Assembly (NCBI GenBank): GCA_003457145.1
Contig: DMSR01000136.1
Coordinates: forward strand, 1-5,720
Source: Bacillus sp. (in: firmicutes)
Lineage (GTDB): Bacteria > Bacillota > Bacilli > Bacillales > Cytobacillaceae
Length of the DNA: 5,720 nt
Direction of reading: 5' to 3'
Position numbers and translations under genes: made by a program. The first letter of the stretch is position 1, and each line of letters starts with the position of its first letter. This document shows, piece after piece, positions 5,628 through 5,720 of the stretch. The notes under the pieces are model-generated. The model saw only the letters and a list, made by a program, of their open reading frames with translations, had not been told where the DNA came from and ran no database searches.

Positions 5628-5720
5628 TTCACGGCGGACCACCGCCAGCAGGTCGAGCACGTCAGCGTCGAGCACATCCCAGGGGCGGATCTGCTGCTCG
5701 ATCATGTTGTAGCGGGCCTG
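5625..5720 (-). pseudogene. pcm: N-terminal fragment of protein-L-isoaspartate O-methyltransferase (proteobacterial type)
   Basis: The - strand frame starting at base 5720 reads QARYNMIEQQ then IRPWDVLDADVLDLL and AVVRRED over 32 codons. This matches the N-terminus of beta-proteobacterial (Burkholderiales-like) Pcm, the enzyme that methylates damaged isoaspartyl residues for repair. Next expected would be FVP and the methyltransferase domain. Instead the frame enters ecsA sequence and stops at 5592-5594 after ten unrelated residues. By my count 63 of 96 bases are G or C and 28 of 32 third positions are G or C, quite unlike the ecs genes. The start codon lies a few codons beyond the right edge. 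The fragment lacks the whole catalytic domain. I class it as a broken gene in this sequence, most likely from another organism. Confidence 0.8.

Noticed and set aside
5625..5720. Horizontally acquired pcm island next to ecsA
   Set aside because: There is no integrase, tRNA, repeat or IS end at the join, and both genes are cut at an out-of-frame point. A chimera explains it more simply, although the rest of the right-hand sequence is not visible.

Overview
Most of this window (about 1-5623) reads as a chromosomal segment of a Bacillaceae bacterium. It has low to moderate GC, Gram-positive-type Shine-Dalgarno sites (AAGGGGGG, AAAGGAAG, GAGGAG), and the neighbourhood yhfA-yhaA facing ecsC-ecsB-ecsA, which I know from Bacillus subtilis. 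The last ~96 bases (5625-5720) do not belong to that picture. They are GC-rich and encode the start of a proteobacterial-type protein-L-isoaspartate O-methyltransferase (Pcm).

Layout on the + strand: the 3' part of a polytopic membrane transporter (2-928, YhfA-like); a 353-base intergenic stretch with terminator hairpins and a promoter region; and an M20-family amidohydrolase (1291-2499, YhaA-like). Next comes a strongly folded ~180-base intergenic repeat element whose edge contains the yhaA stop codon, followed by a 27-base truncated second copy of its left end. On the - strand, read from right to left: ecsA (ABC ATPase, N-terminus missing), ecsB (membrane permease, overlapping ecsA by 8 nt), a 230-base gap with a terminator-like hairpin, and ecsC, whose own terminator overlaps its stop codon.

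How the genes work together: EcsA and EcsB should form one ABC transporter, with EcsA the ATPase and EcsB the membrane part. In B. subtilis this transporter is tied to protein secretion, competence, biofilm formation and the intramembrane protease RasP. EcsC is a separate protein of unknown biochemistry. YhaA is a probable cytoplasmic N-acyl-amino-acid amidohydrolase, and YhfA a probable transporter of unknown substrate.

I found no convincing new biological system. The strongest unusual signal is the abrupt join at about 5624-5627 between a GC-rich pcm fragment and ecsA, out of frame with each other. It looks like an assembly or library chimera (or, less likely, a real recombination), and it makes the apparent EcsA N-terminus spurious. 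Secondary points are the folded repeat with its truncated copy, the ecsC stop codon sitting in the loop of a terminator, and a terminator-like hairpin between ecsB and ecsC.
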